NCBI GenBank assembly: GCA_910583745.1
Contig: CAJTZC010000002.1
Span: forward strand, 39,983 to 103,982
Length of the DNA stretch: 64,000 nt
Direction: 5' to 3'
Source of the DNA: an uncultured Bacilli bacterium
GTDB taxonomy: Bacteria > Bacillota_I > Bacilli_A > RF39 > UBA660
Of this stretch, positions 16,599 through 25,289 are shown in pieces (position 1 is the stretch's first letter; the number at the start of each line of letters is the position of its first letter). The position numbers were made by a program, and so were the translations under genes. The notes below the pieces were generated by a model. The model made no database searches. It was not told the DNA's origin and saw nothing but the letters and a program-made list of their open reading frames with translations.

Positions 16599-16635
16599 TA
16601 ACTAAGCGAGCACTTGAGCTCGTTTTAGTTTGTCA
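16599..16635. terminator. Bidirectional-looking terminator after the Nudix gene
   Basis: ACTAA-CGAGC pairs with GCTCG-TTAGT around a short loop, with a T-rich right side. Confidence 0.7.
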
Positions 16636-16730
16636 ACTTTTGTAATATTTTTGTAGATATATTGTAATTTGAAAAAAAGTTGTTATTATTTTAATATGAA
16701 TTTTTTATAGAATGGAAGAAAAGTTTTTTC

Positions 16731-16760
16731 TTGACTTTTATGATATTATTTTCGTATAAT
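16731..16760 (+). promoter_or_regulatory. Promoter of the broken paralogue
   Basis: TTGACT and TATAAT with an 18-base spacer. The spacer end TTTTCG, the -10 box and the next bases (TTTTAATATCAGTAAA) nearly repeat the promoter at 18811, marking a duplicated promoter-gene unit. Confidence 0.8.
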
Positions 16761-16809
16761 TTTAATATCAGTAAAGTAGTGCCATATAATAAGGGAAAAG
16801 AGGAAAAGC

Positions 16810-17526
16810 GTGGATTTAAAAACTAAAAAAATAAAATATGTTTTATGCGTCTCAGTTTGCATGTGTGTATGTGTCTGTATGATAAGTCTTTTTATTACTG
16901 TAAAAAATGAAAAACTTACTCCTTCGGGAAAGAATATTATGGCTTTCTATGTCGAGAATAGCGATGGTGAATATGTCGAGAGAGAAGAAAAAGTATTCCC
17001 GACTACAGGTTATGTTTTGAACTTAGAGAAAAGTTATTGCAAAAATGGTGGTACTCTTTCATAAGACAGCGCGACGAAAAAAATTAGCATGGCCTCTAGT
17101 TCTCCAGATGTGTGTAAGTTGTATTTTAGTATCGATGTCAACAAAAAACCTATAATAAAAGAAGTCCATCTATCCGCACCGGAAGGCGATTTAGCTCGGT
17201 TGGATTCTGTTATAATGGAAGAAGAGGTTTTAATAAAGGAATATTACCTTTCTATCGCTGGCGGAGATTACAAATTGATACAAATAAAAGATTACTTATC
17301 ATATAATTTTTGCGACCACGGTCAAAATACGGCGAAAGTGATGGATTTCTCAATGTATGTCGTGACTGAAGAAGGAGTTTCTTCAGATGTATTTAATTTC
17401 ACGTATGGTGGATTTGACTGCTTGAGTAATATTTCTGCATCACTCTCTGGATCTCAGTCTGATTTCATATCCGTATCTATATTTAATTCTAATTCCGAGG
17501 CCGCTGGTGTTCCAGATGACGAATAA
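16810..17526 (+). pseudogene. Exported Cys-containing protein, copy A, interrupted by a nonsense codon
   Basis: A single reading frame runs from the GTG at 16810 (after GAGGAAAA) to 17526, broken only by TAA at 17062-17064 (codon 85). The intact paralogue at 18893 has CAA at the same place (LSQDSTTKK against LS-stop-DSATKK), so one C-to-T change explains it. Before the stop: a membrane segment with several Cys (about residues 10-31), then AFYVENSDGEYVE and YVLNLEKSYCKNGG. After it: ISMASSSPDVCKLYFS, ending in a Ser-rich tail. Both halves remain well conserved, so the mutation is recent or the codon is bypassed. Confidence 0.85.
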
Positions 17527-17563
17527 TTGTCTTATTCCATACGTATTTTCAAAGATTTGAAAT

Positions 17564-17594
17564 AAAAAGCTATGTCGTTCTTATAGCTTTTTTT
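17564..17594 (+). terminator. Terminator after copy A
   Basis: AAAAAGCTAT and ATAGCTTTTT pair around a 9-base loop with a T run. Confidence 0.8.
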
Positions 17595-17661
17595 GTTGTA
17601 GATAAAGTTAAAAGATGGTAGAATGATAGAGAGTAAACATACAATAAAAACGGAGGCGGCT

Positions 17662-18783
17662 ATGAGAAAAATCGATGAAAATAGAAGGAATATTAATTTG
17701 GATTTAATACGTTCTTTTGCCGTCTTCTTCGTGCTAGCGGTACATTTTTTGTTGCACACCAACTTTTATTTCACACCTGTCAAGGGAATAGACATGTTGG
17801 TTGTTATCATCTTTAGGGTTCTTTTCATTTGCTGTGTTCCGCTCTTTCTTTTGTTAAACGGTTATTTATGTAATAAAAAAGAGTTGAGTAAAAAATATTA
17901 TACATCCTTATTCAGGGTCCTTGGAGTATATCTGCTCTGTAGCATAGCCAACTTAGCTTTTAAAAAGTTTTATTTAAGACACCCTTTAACTGTCGGGACA
18001 GCGGTTCTTAAAATTTTGAATTTTACAGGAGCTGAATATGGTTGGTATATAGAATTGTATATTGGGTTGTTTTTGTTTATTCCCTTTTTGAATTTGATAT
18101 GGAATAATTTAAAAAATAAAAAACAAAAACAGATTTTGATTATCACTTTTTTGGCTATGACGTCGCTTCCAACACTGTTAAATACCGTCGATTGGTATAC
18201 GAAGGACTTTTTTCTTCATCCTTGGGTTACGAATGTAAGTCAAAAAATAGTACCGAGTTGGTGGGTTATTCTTTATCCTTTTACTTATTACTTCATTGGA
18301 GCATACATAAAGGAATACGACATAAAGATATCCAAAACAAAAAATGGCATTCTATTAGTTATGGCAATGGTATTATTTGGAATATATAATTTTTATAGAA
18401 ATTACAGTAGAAACTTTGTGATGAGTGATTATGTAAATTTTCACAGTTTTGAAAGCGTAGTCGTATCCGTGTTGTTTTTCGTTTTTATTCTGCATTTGGA
18501 TTTAAAATCATTACCAAATATTTTAAAAAAGATGACTACACTTATTTCTCAGTTATCGCTTGGTACGTATTTAATTTCGTATTTGTCGGATAAAGTCATT
18601 TATGTAAAATTGTTAGAGTTCTGTGGTTCTTTCCAAGCTTGTATTCCGTATTATCCGATTGCAGTTCTCGTCGTGTTCATCATTTCAAATTTGCTTTCAG
18701 CTATCCTAAATTTATCGATGCAACTATTAAATTTCTTTTATACTGCAATGAAGTCTTCTATAAATAAATTTAAAACTCAATAA
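17662..18783 (+). CDS. Membrane acyltransferase, acyltransferase-3 family
   Basis: Acyltransferase-3 proteins (OatA, WecH and relatives) move acyl groups, often acetyl, onto cell-surface sugars. The 373-residue protein has about ten membrane helices and begins with the family hallmark NLDLIRSFAVFFVLAVHF, including the conserved His of the active site. GGAGG is 6 bases before the ATG at 17662; an upstream ATG at 17623 is rejected. It sits between the two copies of the duplicated exported-protein gene, and the unit of duplication may include its ancestor. O-acetylation of a wall or glycan component is the likely role. Confidence 0.88.
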   Translation: MRKIDENRRNINLDLIRSFAVFFVLAVHFLLHTNFYFTPVKGIDMLVVIIFRVLFICCVPLFLLLNGYLCNKKELSKKYYTSLFRVLGVYLLCSIANLAFKKFYLRHPLTVGTAVLKILNFTGAEYGWYIELYIGLFLFIPFLNLIWNNLKNKKQKQILIITFLAMTSLPTLLNTVDWYTKDFFLHPWVTNVSQKIVPSWWVILYPFTYYFIGAYIKEYDIKISKTKNGILLVMAMVLFGIYNFYRNYSRNFVMSDYVNFHSFESVVVSVLFFVFILHLDLKSLPNILKKMTTLISQLSLGTYLISYLSDKVIYVKLLEFCGSFQACIPYYPIAVLVVFIISNLLSAILNLSMQLLNFFYTAMKSSINKFKTQ

Positions 18784-18805
18784 TCGATTTCTCAATAATC
18801 GATTT
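18776..18805 (+). repeat. Tandem 15-bp direct repeat
   Basis: CTCAATAATCGATTT occurs twice back to back. The first copy holds the stop codon of the acyltransferase gene, and the second lies just before the promoter of copy B. Confidence 0.9.
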
Positions 18806-18810
18806 CTTTC

Positions 18811-18840
18811 TTGACATTTATAGTATCACTTTCGTATAAT
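18811..18840 (+). promoter_or_regulatory. Promoter of copy B
   Basis: TTGACA and TATAAT with an 18-base spacer, closely matching the promoter at 16731. Confidence 0.85.
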
Positions 18841-18892
18841 TTTAATGTCAGTAAACGTAAACTTATTCAGCTTTTAGAAAAGAGGAAAAATT

Positions 18893-19681
18893 GTGAATTT
18901 AAAGAATAAAACGATGCTGTTTTCTATATTAGCTGTTGTTTGTTTTTGTATTATCTGTTTGATTTTGGTCAACAGTAAGAAAGAAGAAAAAACAGTCGAA
19001 GAAACTCCTAAAAAGACGGTAGCTTTCTATATGGAAAATAGCGAAGGAGAATATGTTGCCCAGAGTGATAAGTTTTTTCCTACGACTGGTTATGTTTTGA
19101 ATTTAGAAAAGAGTTATTGTAAAAATGGTGGTGTACTTTCACAAGACAGTACAACGAAAAAGATAAGCATGGCCTCTAGTTCTCCAGAAGCCTGTATGTT
19201 ATATTTTAGCATCGACAATAGTAATCAACCAGTTATAAAGGAAATCAATTTATCTGTAGAAAATGACAAGGATAAGTTGGATTCTGTTCTCCTAGAAAAA
19301 GAAGAGCTCGTTAAAGAATATTATATCTCTGTCAACGAAGGGGAATACCAACGTATTCATTTGAAAGATTATCTCCCTTTTGATTTTTGTAGCCATACGG
19401 GAAATACAGCGATAGTAGGCAATTTTTCAATGTATGTAGTCACAGTGGATGGTGTTGCCTCTGATGTCTTTAATTTCACATATGGTGAATTTGAATGCTG
19501 GAATAATATATCTATATCGATTTCAAAATCTGAGTCTATATCGACGGCTGAATCGATATTAAACTCTGAATCGGTTTCAGGGGCTGAATCGGTTTCGGCG
19601 GCTGTATCTACATCCCTTTCGCAATCCATCGACGACGCGACAATTCCTGAGATAGGTGGAGGCGGAGGTCAGCCTGAATGA
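18893..19681 (+). CDS. Exported Cys-containing protein, copy B (intact)
   Basis: A 262-residue paralogue of the broken gene at 16810. It starts at GTG after GAGGAAAA and has an N-terminal membrane segment (about residues 8-27). The shared outer domain holds YVLNLEKSYCKNGG and ISMASSSPEACMLYFS, whose two cysteines could form a disulfide. A further conserved block has the pattern KDYLPFDFC, SMYVVT and FNFTYGEFEC. The tail is Ser/Glu-rich (SKSESIST and similar) and ends in a GGGGG run, with no C-terminal anchor, so the N-terminal helix is the tether. Similar small Cys-pair domains recur in surface proteins of gut Firmicutes, to my recollection. Function unknown; it lies just before the YfhO-like gene. 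Confidence 0.7.
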   Translation: MNLKNKTMLFSILAVVCFCIICLILVNSKKEEKTVEETPKKTVAFYMENSEGEYVAQSDKFFPTTGYVLNLEKSYCKNGGVLSQDSTTKKISMASSSPEACMLYFSIDNSNQPVIKEINLSVENDKDKLDSVLLEKEELVKEYYISVNEGEYQRIHLKDYLPFDFCSHTGNTAIVGNFSMYVVTVDGVASDVFNFTYGEFECWNNISISISKSESISTAESILNSESVSGAESVSAAVSTSLSQSIDDATIPEIGGGGGQPE

Positions 19682-19754
19682 TAAAGAACAAGCTATGATT
19701 ATGTTTTATGGATTGTAAATTATTTTCCCACATATAGTAAGGACATATTTTAAA

Positions 19755-22262
19755 ATGAAAATTATAAAAGAAAAAAAATATTATATATTCAGTTTTTTAA
19801 TTCCTATTGTGATATTTCTCATAGCAGGAACTTTTTTTCATCTCTATCCATTTGGCGACATCGGTGTTCTTACCATCGATGGAGCTTCTCAACATCCTGG
19901 GTTGGGTTCCTATTTTAGAGAAGTCTTATTAGGTAATGCGAGTCTTTTCTATTCTTTTAAAGGAGGTCTAGGGTATAACTTTTATTCTACTGCGGCTTAT
20001 TATCTTTTTAGTCCTTTGCATGTTCTTTCAATATTTTTTAAGACAGAAAACATTCAATACTTTTATGCATTGAGTGTGCTTCTTAAATTCGGTTTATGTG
20101 GGCTCAGTATGTTTACTTTTCTGAAGTATCGAACTGGAGATAAATTCAGTTCTTTACTTCTCAGTGTATGCTATAGTTTGATGGCTTATCACATTCTGTA
20201 TTTTTCGAATTATATGTGGATTGATGGCGTCATCATGTTACCTCTCGTGATGCTCGGCATAGAAAAATTGTTGGCGAAGGAGAGCAACCTCTATTACCTC
20301 ATCACTTTATCGGCAAGTATCATTTTTAACTTTTATATTGGCTACATGACCTGCATTTTTGCTGTGTTATACTTTATATATCGTTATGTGTGCAACAATA
20401 AAAAAGATTGGTCTTTGTTTAAAGAGTTTTTTGTCTTGTCTTTCTTGGCTGGATTGATTACCTCGTTTGTGACTGTACCTGTCTTTCTTGATATGCTGAC
20501 AGGGAAGGGGACCACGTTTAAAAATGCTAAGTATTTCAAATTTAATTTGGACTTTTTTGCTTCGATGTGTCGTTTCTTAGTCGGGTCTTATCGTGTGAAT
20601 GATATTTCTTATGGTTTACCCAATGTGTATACATCCCTTCTAGTAATCGTCTTGAACATCTCTTTTTACTTCAACAGGAAAATTTCAACAAAACAAAAAA
20701 TTGCATCGCTTGTAGTCACTTTATTCTTCTTTTTAAGCTTTAGTTTTAATCTATTAGACTATGGTTGGCAAATGTTTCAGGAACCGATCTGGTTTCCAAA
20801 TCGTTACACATTTTTGCTGTCTTTCTTTTTGATAACCGTTGCAAGTGAAGGTGCAAAAGGTTTCCAATCGATGAAAGTGGAGAAACGAAAATGGCTTATC
20901 TGTTATACACTTCTTTTTGCGATTATGATTGCGAGTGCTTGGTATTGCAAAATTCTTAACAATCCTATCCAAGTCGCCTTAGGTATATCGAGTCTTGTCA
21001 CCTTGGTAGGGTATGTCGTCATCAGAAAAAAGAAGTGGATGATTTTGACTGTTCTCGTTGTCGAGCTTCTAGCTAATACCATGTATACGTTCAAAATGTT
21101 TGCTTTTAACCATAACTTGAATGCTGTGGAGGAACAGAATAGAAAAATTGTGACAGATGTACAACATATAAAGGATTTAGAGAAAGAGAACAATGATTTT
21201 TATAGAATGGAATTTAATGAACAGTTTACTCATAATAACGGCGCATATTTTAATTTTAATGGAGTGACATTTTTTAGTTCGATGCGAAATAGTCAACTTG
21301 TAAATTTTGTAGAACATTATCTAGGAGTTTATACAGATAAAGTTTGTCGCATCGATTATTCTACCGACAACCCTTTTCTCAATGCATTTCTTGGTGTGAA
21401 GTATCTCACTTCGGCTGGTGAGAATCGTTATTATGAAAATATTTACACGGGGCGTACTCCTTATTACTTAAACAAAGAAAACTTGCCTTTGGCTTTTGTC
21501 GTTTCTCCTGATGTTTACGACACACAACTTATAAAAAATGACTATTTGGAAAACTACGATAAAATTATGTCAGACGTTTCAGGATTGCCGACGGGAAGAT
21601 TTAAAACTGCTAATTTAAAAACGGTCAATTACAAACTCATACAGGAAGGAAATCGAGAGCTTTTCCGGCTACAAAAAACGGGCTATAATAAAATCATGTA
21701 TTATGGTAAAGCAGCAGAAAGTGGATTCTTGTATTTTAAGAATATTAAAAATTTTAAGAAATACGATGGAAAATTTTATATCAATGGTGAGCAAATCGAT
21801 GAAAGTAAGATGTCTTCCATCATGTACGTTTCTAAAGACGAGAAATGGGAAATCATCTTTGAAGCGGAGACAACAGGAGAAATGCCTTATGAATTGAATA
21901 AAAGCGATATCGATGTATATTTTCTTAATGAGAAAGATTATTTGCAATTTGCAAAAACTGCCCAGGATAATAAAATGACCATTTCGCAATATGAAAAAGA
22001 TGACTACATTAAAGGTACAGTCGAAGCGAAAGGGGAGTCGGTGCTCTTTACTACGATTCCTTTTGATAAAGGATGGAATGTCTATGTCGATGGAGAAAAG
22101 GTTGAAATCAAAAAAATTTATGATACATTTGTTGCCTTAGATTTGAAGCCCGGTGAACACGAGATAGAATTTAAATTTATTCCTCGTGGGTTACATGCAT
22201 CTTTAGGGGTGATTTTAATAGGAATAGTGATGTCCGCGGTATATTTACACAAAAGGAAATAA
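19755..22262 (+). CDS. yfhO: YfhO-family membrane glycosyltransferase-like protein
   Basis: YfhO proteins are large GT-C-like membrane proteins; Bacillus YfhO is linked to glycosylation of lipoteichoic acid. The 835-residue length and layout fit: about a dozen helices in the first 450 residues, then an extracellular part, then one last helix before a basic end. IDGASQHPGLGSYFREVL in the first outer loop and DKGWNVYVDGEKVEI with LDLKPGEHEIEFKF near the C-terminus are family signatures. The loop acid (D in TIDGA) is a candidate catalytic residue. The exported-protein gene just upstream may be cotranscribed, as no terminator lies between. Confidence 0.87.
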   Translation: MKIIKEKKYYIFSFLIPIVIFLIAGTFFHLYPFGDIGVLTIDGASQHPGLGSYFREVLLGNASLFYSFKGGLGYNFYSTAAYYLFSPLHVLSIFFKTENIQYFYALSVLLKFGLCGLSMFTFLKYRTGDKFSSLLLSVCYSLMAYHILYFSNYMWIDGVIMLPLVMLGIEKLLAKESNLYYLITLSASIIFNFYIGYMTCIFAVLYFIYRYVCNNKKDWSLFKEFFVLSFLAGLITSFVTVPVFLDMLTGKGTTFKNAKYFKFNLDFFASMCRFLVGSYRVNDISYGLPNVYTSLLVIVLNISFYFNRKISTKQKIASLVVTLFFFLSFSFNLLDYGWQMFQEPIWFPNRYTFLLSFFLITVASEGAKGFQSMKVEKRKWLICYTLLFAIMIASAWYCKILNNPIQVALGISSLVTLVGYVVIRKKKWMILTVLVVELLANTMYTFKMFAFNHNLNAVEEQNRKIVTDVQHIKDLEKENNDFYRMEFNEQFTHNNGAYFNFNGVTFFSSMRNSQLVNFVEHYLGVYTDKVCRIDYSTDNPFLNAFLGVKYLTSAGENRYYENIYTGRTPYYLNKENLPLAFVVSPDVYDTQLIKNDYLENYDKIMSDVSGLPTGRFKTANLKTVNYKLIQEGNRELFRLQKTGYNKIMYYGKAAESGFLYFKNIKNFKKYDGKFYINGEQIDESKMSSIMYVSKDEKWEIIFEAETTGEMPYELNKSDIDVYFLNEKDYLQFAKTAQDNKMTISQYEKDDYIKGTVEAKGESVLFTTIPFDKGWNVYVDGEKVEIKKIYDTFVALDLKPGEHEIEFKFIPRGLHASLGVILIGIVMSAVYLHKRK

Positions 22263-22324
22263 AGAGTTGTTTAAAAAGAGTCGTATGTATGCTATACTTT
22301 TCTCATAGAAAGGAGGATATTATT

Positions 22325-22981
22325 ATGCACTTGGTTATTGGTCTATTGATTTTGATTTTTTCGATGATGATATTGTTTAGAAAATTTGGCATTTTTGAGA
22401 AAAAAGTTAATGGAAATGTTCTCTTTATGTTCACAAATTTGAGCATATTTCTGTGCGGTCTTTTCTATGCTGTGGAACTGTTTTTTGTCGAGGAGAACTA
22501 CGTCTTCTCGTGTTTAAAATTTTACTTGATGATTTATATGGTCATCGTCATGCTCGTATATAATTTCATATTGGTTCCTCATGCAAGGGTTACACACAAC
22601 ACAGAGGACATCTATTCCTTTTACGATTGTATTGCACATATCGGATTGCCTCTCTTGGTCGTCATCGATTATTTTTCTTATACCTTTCACTATAAATATT
22701 CGATATCAAGTCTTTTTTTAAGTTTGTTGTATCCAGCGATTTACTGTGTGATGGTATTTGCAAAAGGATATATAAAATTTGGAGAGGAATATAGGCATTC
22801 TAAGAATTATTATCCCTATTTTTTTCTCGATGCAGAGACTTTGGGTCTAAAAAAAGTTTTTCGAAATATCGGATTTTTGTTGGGAGTTATACTGATGATA
22901 GGATTTGTAACACTCGTCATCAATAATCATTTTTTAGTCGTCGAGAATACAAGATTTTTATCTCATTTTGTAACATTTTAA
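22325..22981 (+). CDS. Multi-helix membrane protein, Pr6Pr/FAR-17a-like
   Basis: A 218-residue protein with six or seven hydrophobic helices. The pattern AHIGLPLLVVIDYF, then LLYPAIYCVMVFAKGYI, then YYPYFFLDAETLG matches what I recall of the bacterial Pr6Pr family, related in layout to FAR-17a/AIG1 membrane proteins. AAAGGAGG lies 8 bases before the ATG at 22325. The biochemical role of the bacterial family is unknown; eukaryotic relatives are lipid esterases with a Thr/His pair, and H in AHIGLP could be the equivalent. It is followed by a terminator. Confidence 0.6.
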   Translation: MHLVIGLLILIFSMMILFRKFGIFEKKVNGNVLFMFTNLSIFLCGLFYAVELFFVEENYVFSCLKFYLMIYMVIVMLVYNFILVPHARVTHNTEDIYSFYDCIAHIGLPLLVVIDYFSYTFHYKYSISSLFLSLLYPAIYCVMVFAKGYIKFGEEYRHSKNYYPYFFLDAETLGLKKVFRNIGFLLGVILMIGFVTLVINNHFLVVENTRFLSHFVTF

Positions 22982-23003
22982 AAAGGGCTATACACCCTTT
23001 TTT
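22981..23003. terminator. Terminator between convergent genes
   Basis: AAAAGGG and CCCTTTT pair around a 7-base loop with Ts on both transcripts. Confidence 0.75.
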
Positions 23004-23044
23004 GTCGTTTCGATTATATTCTTAAGCACGTTTCCATATTTTTT

Positions 23045-23617
23045 TTAAGCTGTTTCGTTTTCAAGTATTAGGAATTCTTCCAATTTGACTTTTCTCGTCG
23101 TAATTGTATTTTTTCCGTTTTCTTCCTTTATCATTGTCGCATCGATTTCGCCTTCTTCTGTTTCGAAAAGTTCGAGTGCCTCTTGCGCGTCGACCGCGGC
23201 AATGCCCATCACTTCGTTCTCGTCAAATTTAAAATCGAGAAAATCTCCTCTATATGGAACGATGAAAAAGCTCGATTTGGCTCTGTCTTTCCATACGGTG
23301 CCATCTTTTTTTGTCTTGTCCATTATCCAAGTGACCAGTTCTATCATTTTGGCTTCTTTGCAGTCGCAGTCTAAACCTATCTCCTCTTTGATTTCTCTCG
23401 CGAAGGCCTCTTCAATTGTCTCACCTTTTATTACGTGACCCGAGGCGGTCGTGTAGAATTTTCCATTGTCTTTTCTTATTTGAAATAGTACTTTTCCATC
23501 CTCTGTATAGAGCCAATTTTGGACAGTCTTATGCCAAAGTCCTTCTCTGTGTACTATGTCGCGAGTTTCATAACCGAGATGCGTTCCCTGTTCATCGTAA
23601 ATGTCTAAATATTCCAT
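23045..23617 (-). CDS. Nudix hydrolase, IPP isomerase-like/YfcD type
   Basis: The 190-residue protein starts MEYLDIYDEQGTHLGYETRD and continues HREGLWHKTVQNWLY, the pattern of Nudix proteins related to isopentenyl-diphosphate isomerase (YfcD). The Nudix box GHVIKGETIEEAF plus AREIKEEIGL fits G-x5-E-x7-RE-x2-EE-x-G perfectly. The IPP isomerase cysteine is not evident, so it is more likely a housecleaning phosphohydrolase than a true isomerase. It is a lone leftward gene facing a terminator shared with its neighbour. Confidence 0.88.
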   Translation of the reverse strand: MEYLDIYDEQGTHLGYETRDIVHREGLWHKTVQNWLYTEDGKVLFQIRKDNGKFYTTASGHVIKGETIEEAFAREIKEEIGLDCDCKEAKMIELVTWIMDKTKKDGTVWKDRAKSSFFIVPYRGDFLDFKFDENEVMGIAAVDAQEALELFETEEGEIDATMIKEENGKNTITTRKVKLEEFLILENETA

Positions 23618-23692
23618 AATCGTACCTCTAAAAGATTATAACATCTGTCTTCTTTAAAATAAAGTTTGAATTCTAAAATGGAGAAAAAGTGG

Positions 23693-23698
23693 TATAAT
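23693..23698 (+). promoter_or_regulatory. -10 box very close to the PAP2 gene start
   Basis: TATAAT lies 7 bases before the GTG at 23706, so transcription would begin about at that codon. No good -35 box is seen at 16-18 bases upstream. Confidence 0.5.
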
Positions 23699-23705
23699 AT
23701 ATAGA

Positions 23706-24326
23706 GTGAGTAATATGAAATGGACTAAGAAAAAAAATCTACTGTTTTTAAGCATACTGGTTATACTTTTTGTTATGCTACTTGTCTTTGTCAAACTGGG
23801 AGCAATGACAGAATTCGATAACGCTGTCTATGGGTTATTCACAAAATCAGAGTGGCTTACTTCTGTTATGAAATTTATAACTTATTTCGGTGGGTCTCTC
23901 ACATTGATATTTTTGTCTGTGTGTCTATTGGTCGTTCTTAAAGATAAAAAAATGGCTCTTTCTATAGTAGCCAATTTGTGTTTCATTGCAACTCTCAATG
24001 CTACTTTAAAGTTAGTTGTGAGAAGACCGCGACCTATGGGTATAATGTTAATCGATGAGACGGGATTCAGTTTTCCGAGTGGTCACTCCGCGACAGCTTT
24101 TGCCTTTTATGGCTTACTCATCTATCTCATCTATAAAAACTGCAGGGACAAAAAACTTAAAATTGTGTCTACTCTATTTTTTAGTGTTCTCATTCTAGCA
24201 ATAGGGGGCAGTAGAATCTATTTAGGTGTGCATTTTGCAAGTGATGTATTAGGTGGATTTCTCTTTGCATCGATATATTTAGTTCTCTTTATTTGGGTTT
24301 GTCATCGATATAAGTTTCTCGAGTAG
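23706..24326 (+). CDS. PAP2-family membrane phosphatase
   Basis: PAP2 enzymes dephosphorylate lipid phosphates such as undecaprenyl diphosphate or phosphatidate outside the membrane. All three motifs are present: KLVVRRPRP, the PSGHSA active-site loop, and SRIYLGVHFASDV with the nucleophilic His. Six helices fit the family. The start is uncertain: GTG 23706 sits where the transcript would begin (leaderless), while ATG 23715 has only a weak GAGTGAG site. A BcrC-like role in recycling the wall lipid carrier is plausible given the glycan locus nearby. Confidence 0.9.
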   Translation: MSNMKWTKKKNLLFLSILVILFVMLLVFVKLGAMTEFDNAVYGLFTKSEWLTSVMKFITYFGGSLTLIFLSVCLLVVLKDKKMALSIVANLCFIATLNATLKLVVRRPRPMGIMLIDETGFSFPSGHSATAFAFYGLLIYLIYKNCRDKKLKIVSTLFFSVLILAIGGSRIYLGVHFASDVLGGFLFASIYLVLFIWVCHRYKFLE

Positions 24327-24442
24327 CCTTTTATAATCTACTAACTTTCGACTACTTTTTATCAGGAATTGTTTCCAATTACTAATCTTTTGTGATAGAA
24401 TTCTGATTGTCGTTCGCGGCAAAGAAGGAAAGGTTGGTTTGT

Positions 24443-25192
24443 GTGTTAAGTTTTATTATTTATGAAAAAGATGAAAGCAGAAGAATGAATTATGTGAAAA
24501 TTATCAGAAATTTCTTCTACAAGAGTAAAGATAATTACAAAATTTCTGAATTTAGCGAAGAGAATTCTGCGATGCTAGAAACTGTTCGTTCAATAGAAGG
24601 TGTCAGAATTTTTCTCATCAATGTCGATGAAGATTCTGGAAATGGATTAAAGTTTGCAAAAAGAATTAGACATGATGGGGATTTCATCAGTCCTATCATT
24701 CTTTTGACGTCGAAAGAGAAAGAAACTTTGGTGGATAAAATACAAAATGTATTGTTCTTAGATATCGTAAAAATAGACGATAAGTTGGTCAAGAATTTAA
24801 ATGTGAATTTTAAAGAAGCGTTTAAAATAGCTACGAGACACTCTGTCTATACATTCTCTATTTTTGATGAGGTATATAGAATACCTTATAACGATATCTA
24901 TTACATTATGAAAAATTCTAAGGGCGACTCTGTCACGATTTACACCAAGGATGATACTTATACGCATTATGTATCTGTGAAGAGTTTAGAAAAAACTTTA
25001 AGTAACGATATAAGGTTCTTTAAGTCACATAGAAGTTGTATTGTAAATCTTTATACTGTTACTTCTTATGATAGAAAGGATAACATTGTCATCTTTAAAA
25101 ACGGTTCGAAAATCAACTTAGTAGCGAAAAATAAAAAAGGTGAAATGGCAAAAAGACTTAAAAATTTTGTGAATGACTCTATAAAGGTGTGA
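24443..25192 (+). CDS. LytTR-type regulator with a degenerate receiver domain
   Basis: A 249-residue AgrA/ComE-like protein. The N-terminal receiver-like domain begins LSFIIYEKDESRRMNYVKII; at the end of the third strand, where the phosphorylated Asp should be, it reads FLINVD with Asn at position 60. The C-terminal LytTR DNA-binding domain is complete (IYYIMKNSKGDSVTIYT, VSVKSLEKTL, FFKSHRSCIVNL). The GTG at 24443 is chosen because AAGGAAAGG lies about 10 bases upstream. No histidine kinase or peptide gene is adjacent, so it may work without phosphorylation. Targets are not apparent. Confidence 0.85.
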   Translation: MLSFIIYEKDESRRMNYVKIIRNFFYKSKDNYKISEFSEENSAMLETVRSIEGVRIFLINVDEDSGNGLKFAKRIRHDGDFISPIILLTSKEKETLVDKIQNVLFLDIVKIDDKLVKNLNVNFKEAFKIATRHSVYTFSIFDEVYRIPYNDIYYIMKNSKGDSVTIYTKDDTYTHYVSVKSLEKTLSNDIRFFKSHRSCIVNLYTVTSYDRKDNIVIFKNGSKINLVAKNKKGEMAKRLKNFVNDSIKV

Positions 25193-25214
25193 CGACAAAT
25201 AAAAGTCGTCTTTC
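25191..25214 (+). terminator. Possible terminator after the LytTR gene
   Basis: GACGAC and GTCGTC pair around an 8-base loop; the following tract is T-rich but interrupted. Confidence 0.45.
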
Positions 25215-25289
25215 CTTTGCTAAATATGGTATAATTGAAATATGAGATGTGGAAAAGTTTTAAGTTTTCCACAGTTTGGAGTTTAAATT

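Noticed and set aside
17089..17526. Independent gene starting at the ATG in ISMASSS of copy A
   Set aside because: There is no ribosome site before that ATG, and the reading phase and homology show that it is the second half of the interrupted gene.
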